NCBI RefSeq assembly: GCF_009905215.1
Contig: NZ_CP047593.1
Location: forward strand, 2,794,900 to 2,858,899
Reading direction: 5' to 3'
Source: Tichowtungia aerotolerans
GTDB taxonomy: Bacteria > Verrucomicrobiota > Kiritimatiellia > Kiritimatiellales > Tichowtungiaceae
DNA length: 64,000 nucleotides
Shown here: positions 59,901 through 64,000 of the stretch, piece after piece
Layout of the letters: every line of letters begins with the position of its first letter
Position numbering within the stretch: the stretch's first letter is position 1
Notes under the pieces: model-generated
Databases searched by the model: none
Told to the model about the DNA's origin: nothing
What the model saw: the letters and a program-made list of their open reading frames with translations, nothing else
Program-made: the position numbers and the translations under genes

Positions 59901-60450
59901 CGACTTTGAAATCGATTATATGTATTTTGGCCCTGCCGGCGATTTCGACGGAGACGGCATCGCTGACGCTCTGGAATCTACCGCCGATTCCGATGGTGAC
60001 GGCCTGCCGGACTTTGCTGATACCGATTCCAACAACAACGGCTGGAGCGATGCGCGGGAAGTTTCCAACGGTTGGAATCCTGTTTCGTCCGATACGGATG
60101 GCGACGGCCTTTCCAATGAGTGGGAAATTCAGTACGGCTTCGACCCACACGATGCACTTGAATCGGCATGGGATCTCGATGCCGACGGCTATGACACACT
60201 CGCCGAGCATATCGCGCTGACTGATCCGGTCGACGGACAGGACTATTTTGTGATTGATGGAGCGGCCGGTCCGGCGGTTTCAGTCGTTGCCAAAGCCGGG
60301 CGCACATACACGCTGCTGGCCTGCACCAACCTGTCTTCCAATGTTTGGAAGGCAGTGGATGTGCAGGCAGTCGCCATCGATGGGCTGCTGGTTCTGGTGG
60401 ATACGAACGACACGGAAACAGCCATGTACAGGGTGCGGGTGAGTAAATAG
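56938..60450 (+). CDS. Secreted DUF5722-like putative glycoside hydrolase 2
   Basis: 1170 aa; AGAGGTGG precedes ATG 56938. Same order as its neighbour: signal peptide (to FGAG), two beta-sandwich regions, barrel with FTVGNELDQHWSWYN (E609) and INLGEQGFHVAVDG (E754), calcium repeats and terminal beta domain (MYRVRVSK). The two Glu are 145 residues apart in both copies. Clearly a tandem duplicate; the barrel is the best conserved part. Perfect palindromes at 60063-60077 and 60336-60350, the latter in the terminal domain as SSNVWK. Confidence 0.75.
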   Translation: MRIFSVNVFVFLILVFSGILPVFGAGMTLIKTSDSDITIQLDESVSGSIKLLEIEPYDTLNPLRGLVQNRADCQQLDLSNDGFLRMTFLNGSPFDPQIYFPDYPINADYVGQFSMRVRVSGTQGGADMPFRIFGLPLTADYQDFNVPADGEWHIVRADVMNWSGTRSLRIDPANAQDYAINSNAVVDIDWVAVTYRNDFSGDRHHTGLDVFIDLGMPEPSWSGSAQPEIVLPRYNGVRDRLYSKYILTDGATNQVGSARYVTDLSGLSYRQDSLQNWSSLNTANGVTAAAVSNGILSVHYQLPAGTWDPGVQESGARRIDMDVAQEFAMKYRISGYTGGLSTVSLGVFGFVLGEDGPARQGDVLIPDGEWHVFRTTLDSSIGTLTWHGDVRIRVDVPNAGTAGSQASDFAGGTFELDWLAVSDDALFTPSRPLCEGGQVWTFEDDRTYSLSDGGGFKGTDGSVLTDKTDLGIQKNKMNFLQKNALNLSLSPSTTWAVDEFDVGINANYVHNNLGEDIRYVTANGMATIITSLNSLGDYWLDEGTADQRFNPLRNPLSSPSSPNSFSVAHNVMDPVGLAYYRGTMEYLGRYFSDPSGVNGELYRFTVGNELDQHWSWYNVGEMEMEEVVEIYLVSCRIADLALRSQHPDYRIYLSFTHYWDMLGGNVGALKACNMRDFLDLFAARAKEEGDFPWALCLHPYPQSLLDPTFWDDPGPVDSFDTEYVTFKNLQVARRYLQQESMLYNGQVRGINLGEQGFHVAVDGDAEDEAIQAAAMAYSHKIVEQIPNMEAYLYHRQVDLSLEGNLRFGLWADNPDIDGAQLFRRRPSWYVLRDYGTTNEAVQFDPYLSYLPLSSWDEINLADIALRYEFNAPDPDFTSEQIDAFQITDGVCRGTVSGLDPKIQNLNVNTYGDGQETCILRIKTAKSGSWQLFWRKAGGTFNQTQPISFSVTASGEFSVYQFDLSADTNWCGANITGWRLDPVGSSTAYDFEIDYMYFGPAGDFDGDGIADALESTADSDGDGLPDFADTDSNNNGWSDAREVSNGWNPVSSDTDGDGLSNEWEIQYGFDPHDALESAWDLDADGYDTLAEHIALTDPVDGQDYFVIDGAAGPAVSVVAKAGRTYTLLACTNLSSNVWKAVDVQAVAIDGLLVLVDTNDTETAMYRVRVSK

Positions 60451-60488
60451 CCTCTTTTGTATTGCGGTGTTGCCGGATATCGTGAGCT

Positions 60489-62900
60489 ATGAATAAAAAG
60501 CTTATTCATCTGATTGGTTCGGTGCTGTGCGGGGTGTCATTCGGCGCAAACTATGTTTATCAGGGAAACGGCGGCGATCCGAACGACTGGTATGATGATG
60601 CCAATTGGAGTGATGCTGCCGGTTTAGCCGACTGGCCGACGGCGGCAGATAATGCCCTTTTTATGTCTGAGCTCGATATGACCATTTCTCAAATTGTGCC
60701 GGTACATGGTCAGCTTCAGACTGGTCGTGGAGCAACCAATACGGTAACGATTGCCGCCGGTGGAGTTGTGTCCAATTCGAATCAGACGATTGCCGGCATT
60801 GTCGACAACGGAGAAGGTCATTTTGTTGTTGATGGCGGAACACTGGTGACCAAGGCGCTTCGTTTGAATGTGTTTGGGGGAGCCACGGTGTTGAGTTCAG
60901 GAACCCGCTTCGAACTTAAGAGCGGAGCTGTGCATGTCGATTCATCTTTTGGCGGCGATAACGCGGGTGATGTTGATCTGGGACTCAACGAGTCGGCCAC
61001 CATGGAGGTTTCCGGCGGTTCACTGATGGTTGATAACAATCTCGATTTTACCGACGGATTCCTGAAGATCGTAGGGGCTTCAGGTTTCATCCAAATCGGG
61101 AATACATTGCAGCTGGGTACTGGAACAGGTTCGAGCACACAACTGTCTTTTGAACTAAATGGTTCCGGGTTGGTTTCAACCGTGTTTGCCGATGCCTTTT
61201 CTCTGCTGGGAGTTACGACACTGGAAGTGGATGCGTCTCAGGCTTCATGCGGTGATGTTTTGAACCTGGTCCTGATTGATCTGGCGAATGACACGTTCAG
61301 TATTTCGGAATTCAGCGCGCTTTCAAATGCGCTGACAACAGTCAATGTTCGTAGTGGGACTTTGTCCCTGAGCGGCGACGGCAGGCAATTGCTTTTTTCC
61401 GGAATTGCTGAAGGAACGCGGATTGTTTCAGCGAGTGTGTCCGAGAACTTTTTGAAGCTGGATGTTGAGACAACAGATTCTCCGTCCGATCTTTTTGTGG
61501 TTGGGTGCACCAACTTGAATTCCGGGTGGCGTTCGATTGCGTATGCGACAAATGCGACGGGTGGACTTCAGGCCGATCTTTCGCGTGCCCCGACCGTTGG
61601 CACCAATCGGACGGTTTACGTGCCGGCCACTACCCAGCAGGCGTTTTACAGCATCGAACGTTCTCCGCTTGATGACTGGTTTGTTGTGGCCGCCGAGAAT
61701 GATCCGGCGGCAACAACGCATGAGCTTTCCTCTGGCGGGTTTGAGCTCGGTATTTCTTCCCTTGGCGGGGGATATATCAATCGCCTGGCTTTACCGGGCA
61801 TCGGCGATACGATGGGGCCTGTGGCCGATCGTTTTGGGCGAGGCGGGCAGTCCGCGATTCGCGATTATCTGCACGGCCAGCGCTATAACCCGACACAGGC
61901 CGGTTTCAGTGATCCGGCCGGAACGGTGTGTCGCGTTCTTGAAACGCTTGACGATTCTGCGCTTGTGGTTGCGCCGCGGCCCTGCGTTCTGTTCCGCGGC
62001 GACGGCCAGATGGATTTCACGGAATGGGAAAACCTGGTGGATGATGGTTACACGGAGTCCGGCGGCTCCAACGACTGGGACACGATTGACGAGAGCCTGC
62101 TGCCCGGGAAACAGGCAACCGAGATTACGAGCGAGTTTGATTATTTCTGTACCTATGAGGATCGGGCGGGTGCGGACGGCATTACGATTCCCTGCTTTCG
62201 GCATTATTATGAATACCGCTATGTGCGCGATCCGGGGCACTGCATTCTTCAGCATAATCTCGGCCCGCTGTTCGATCCCGTTACCGGAGAAGTGACGGAT
62301 CTTTCTGTGACGGAACCCGTCGGGATTTATCCCGCAACATCGAATGATCTGGGCGTTCTTCAGTTTTCGATTTCCATCCGAATGGATCGTGATCTGTGGG
62401 CTCCGCTATACCGTGGATTGGTAAACGGTCCAACGATCGGCGATTTGTCCATGCAGGAGCGCGGCAGCAATGTGGCCGTGCGCGCGTTTCATCGGGATGC
62501 GTCTTTGGCAGAGCGAACGCCGGGATTTGCACTGCCCAATTATGCTCAGATACAGGTGCCGTTGCTGATTTTGTCAGAATCGTCCGATATTGATCAGGGC
62601 GGTGCTCTGGGACTCTATTTCCCGGATAGTGAGATCAATACGGAATCGGTTGTCGGTGTGGATGAGAACAGTGGCGCGATTTTATACAGGGATGACCGCC
62701 GCCTTCATGTGGAATTGCGCGACAGTCCGTTTCGCATTCCGACCATGCAGTGGGACGGGTTCCGCGGCTATCTGCTGGGGATGCTCAATCCGACCCGCAC
62801 GCCGGCCGGAACGGTCGAGGTGCTTCGCGGGGAATTTTATCTGTTGAACGGATCACCCCGTGAAATTTTTGAGAACGCCCAGCGGATTCAGCCGTTTTAA
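60489..62900 (+). CDS. Secreted two-part protein: beta-repeat N-terminus plus unrecognised domain
   Basis: 803 aa. Signal peptide (LIGSVLCGVSFGAN). N-terminal about 300 residues are an autotransporter-like beta-repeat region (YVYQGNGGDPNDW, DDANWSDAAG, DNGEGHFVVDGGTLVTKAL, NESATMEVSGGSLMVDNNL). A small connecting beta domain follows (about 320-390). From about 395 it is the same family as the protein at 45891 (RYNPTQAGF, RPCVLFRGDG, SLLPGKQ, FRHYYEYRYVRDPGHC). The N-terminal part is shared with the sulfatase at 62916. Short gap after DUF5722 gene 2 suggests one transcript. Confidence 0.75.
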   Translation: MNKKLIHLIGSVLCGVSFGANYVYQGNGGDPNDWYDDANWSDAAGLADWPTAADNALFMSELDMTISQIVPVHGQLQTGRGATNTVTIAAGGVVSNSNQTIAGIVDNGEGHFVVDGGTLVTKALRLNVFGGATVLSSGTRFELKSGAVHVDSSFGGDNAGDVDLGLNESATMEVSGGSLMVDNNLDFTDGFLKIVGASGFIQIGNTLQLGTGTGSSTQLSFELNGSGLVSTVFADAFSLLGVTTLEVDASQASCGDVLNLVLIDLANDTFSISEFSALSNALTTVNVRSGTLSLSGDGRQLLFSGIAEGTRIVSASVSENFLKLDVETTDSPSDLFVVGCTNLNSGWRSIAYATNATGGLQADLSRAPTVGTNRTVYVPATTQQAFYSIERSPLDDWFVVAAENDPAATTHELSSGGFELGISSLGGGYINRLALPGIGDTMGPVADRFGRGGQSAIRDYLHGQRYNPTQAGFSDPAGTVCRVLETLDDSALVVAPRPCVLFRGDGQMDFTEWENLVDDGYTESGGSNDWDTIDESLLPGKQATEITSEFDYFCTYEDRAGADGITIPCFRHYYEYRYVRDPGHCILQHNLGPLFDPVTGEVTDLSVTEPVGIYPATSNDLGVLQFSISIRMDRDLWAPLYRGLVNGPTIGDLSMQERGSNVAVRAFHRDASLAERTPGFALPNYAQIQVPLLILSESSDIDQGGALGLYFPDSEINTESVVGVDENSGAILYRDDRRLHVELRDSPFRIPTMQWDGFRGYLLGMLNPTRTPAGTVEVLRGEFYLLNGSPREIFENAQRIQPF

Positions 62901-62915
62901 AAGTGAGGCAATACA

Positions 62916-64000
62916 ATGAAGTTGATTGTCGAGATTCTGGTGTTGCTGCTGTGTATGAGCGCTTTGGGCGCAAACTATGTGTATCAGGGAAACGGCAGCG
63001 ACCCGGACAACTGGTTTGATGATGCCAACTGGAGTGAAGCCGGAGGAGTAACCAACTGGCCTGCGGCGGGTGACAATGCTTTGTTTACATCTGAACTCGG
63101 GATGACTGTTTCGCAGGCAGTACCTTCGTTCAATCAACTACAGCCCGGACGCGGCGCAACCAATACAGTGACGGTTGCGGCAGGCGGCGTGATGACGAAT
63201 CTTAACCAGACGGTGGTTGGTATTCTTGATAACGGCGAAGGTCATCTGATTGTTGACGGCGGGACGCTGGTGACAAAGGCGCTGCGGTTGAATGTGTTTG
63301 ACGCTAATACCAGCGTTTTGAGCCCGGAAACTTCTTTTGAGCTCAAAGCCGGAGCGGTTCATGTCAATGCTTCATTTGGTGGAGTGAATGCAGGAGATGT
63401 CGATTTTGGATTGAATGAGTCCGCCACGATGAAAATTTCCGGCGGGGCTCTGACTGTCGATAATAATCTGGATTTTACAGCAGGGCTGCTGGAGATCACC
63501 GGAACAGCGGGGTCCGTGAATATCGGAAACAGCCTGAACCTTGGAACCGGAGCGGGCAGTAAAACAGAACTTGCGTTTGTGTTGGGCGTTACGGGTGGTG
63601 TCACAACAGTTTTCGCCGGCAGTTTTGCTTTGCAGGGAGTGTCCACGATTAAGGTGGATGGGCGTTTTGCGGTTGGGCAGGGAGCTCAGAACCTCATTTT
63701 GATCGATCTGCAGAGCGACACGTTTGAGGCCGCAGAGTTTGCGGTGCTGTCAAATAACTTTTCGATGGCCGGGATGACGGGCGGAGAGCTGTCTCTGAGC
63801 GCCGATGGCTCACAGCTGCTGTTCAGCGGTGCACCGTCGGAGCAGCGTCCGAATATCATTATTATCTACACGGATGATCACGGTTTCACGGATCTGGGTG
63901 CTCATGGTATTGATGATAATGTGCAGACGCCGGTGCTTGATTCGCTGGTGACCGGTGGAGCACTGATGGCGAACGGATATTCCACGGCTCCTCAGTGTGT
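62916..64000 (+). CDS. Secreted sulfatase with N-terminal beta-repeat domain, 3' partial
   Basis: 361 codons seen before the window ends. Signal peptide (EILVLLLCMSALGAN). Residues about 20-305 repeat the N-terminal domain of the gene before (YVYQGNGSDPDNWFDDANWS, GGTLVTKALRLNVF, NESATMKISGGALTVDNNL). At about 310 an S1 sulfatase begins: RPNIIIIYTDDHGFTDLGAH, TPVLDSLVTGGALMANGYS, TAPQC; Cys 361, probably the future formylglycine, is the last complete codon. AGTGAGG precedes the ATG. Not listed anywhere with a stop because the end is outside. Confidence 0.85.
   Translation, partial: MKLIVEILVLLLCMSALGANYVYQGNGSDPDNWFDDANWSEAGGVTNWPAAGDNALFTSELGMTVSQAVPSFNQLQPGRGATNTVTVAAGGVMTNLNQTVVGILDNGEGHLIVDGGTLVTKALRLNVFDANTSVLSPETSFELKAGAVHVNASFGGVNAGDVDFGLNESATMKISGGALTVDNNLDFTAGLLEITGTAGSVNIGNSLNLGTGAGSKTELAFVLGVTGGVTTVFAGSFALQGVSTIKVDGRFAVGQGAQNLILIDLQSDTFEAAEFAVLSNNFSMAGMTGGELSLSADGSQLLFSGAPSEQRPNIIIIYTDDHGFTDLGAHGIDDNVQTPVLDSLVTGGALMANGYSTAPQC

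Overview
The window looks like chromosomal DNA of a marine, polysaccharide-degrading bacterium of the PVC group, most probably Kiritimatiellota (Pontiella-like). This placement is inferred from several secreted sulfatases beside GH99/WbsX-like and DUF5722-like enzymes, the thrombospondin type 3 repeats on secreted enzymes, a Vibrio-TonB2-like energy-transduction operon, and the general style of the proteins. No rRNA or marker tree was available to confirm it.

Layout. (1) 0-5 kb: end of a dienelactone hydrolase, a small membrane protein, a TatD nuclease, a large PHP-glycosyltransferase fusion and a secreted orphan. (2) 5-18 kb: an OmpR/PhoB-type response regulator, then a cell-envelope cluster in one direction: beta-helix-like secreted protein, lipoprotein, TonB-dependent receptor, DUF3450 protein, LysM-containing TtpC/TolQ-like protein, ExbB, ExbD, TonB and a TPR lipoprotein. 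This is a complete outer-membrane transport system with its own energiser. (3) 18-39.5 kb: housekeeping and mixed genes: rluA-type synthase, argD, gltX, an SDR reductase, gatB, a LuxR regulator, nox, phosphomannomutase, OsmC, RidA, a BaiN-like flavoprotein, trpD, gcvPA/gcvPB and a SpoU methyltransferase. (4) 39.6-42.8 kb: twin initiator tRNA genes followed by two intact insertion sequences (ISL3-like and an integrase-core type) and the wreck of another ISL3 transposase. (5) 42.8-64 kb: a polysaccharide-degradation island: two GH99/WbsX-like proteins, two intact sulfatases, a third sulfatase cut by the window end, a sulfatase pseudogene, two long DUF5722-like putative glycosidases with calcium-binding repeats, two members of an unrecognised secreted family, a LacI-type regulator fragment and a decayed tandem duplicate. 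Nearly all products carry signal peptides.

Regulation. In the island, two promoters upstream of the DUF5722 genes share an aligned -35, a TGANACWGTTTACAG box in the spacer, and a -10. The same box precedes the first sulfatase, and a half-matching version lies in the divergent promoter of the unrecognised family gene. This is the signature of one repressor-controlled regulon. The only LacI-type gene seen here is a 5'-truncated remnant.

The strongest unexplained signal is a dispersed palindrome, TTCCAANNNTTGGAA. It occurs perfectly at least 14 times in 64 kb and in many near-copies, inside genes in all reading frames and between convergent genes, and is absent from the two insertion sequences. 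Some copies are arranged as longer composite elements, including within coding sequences.
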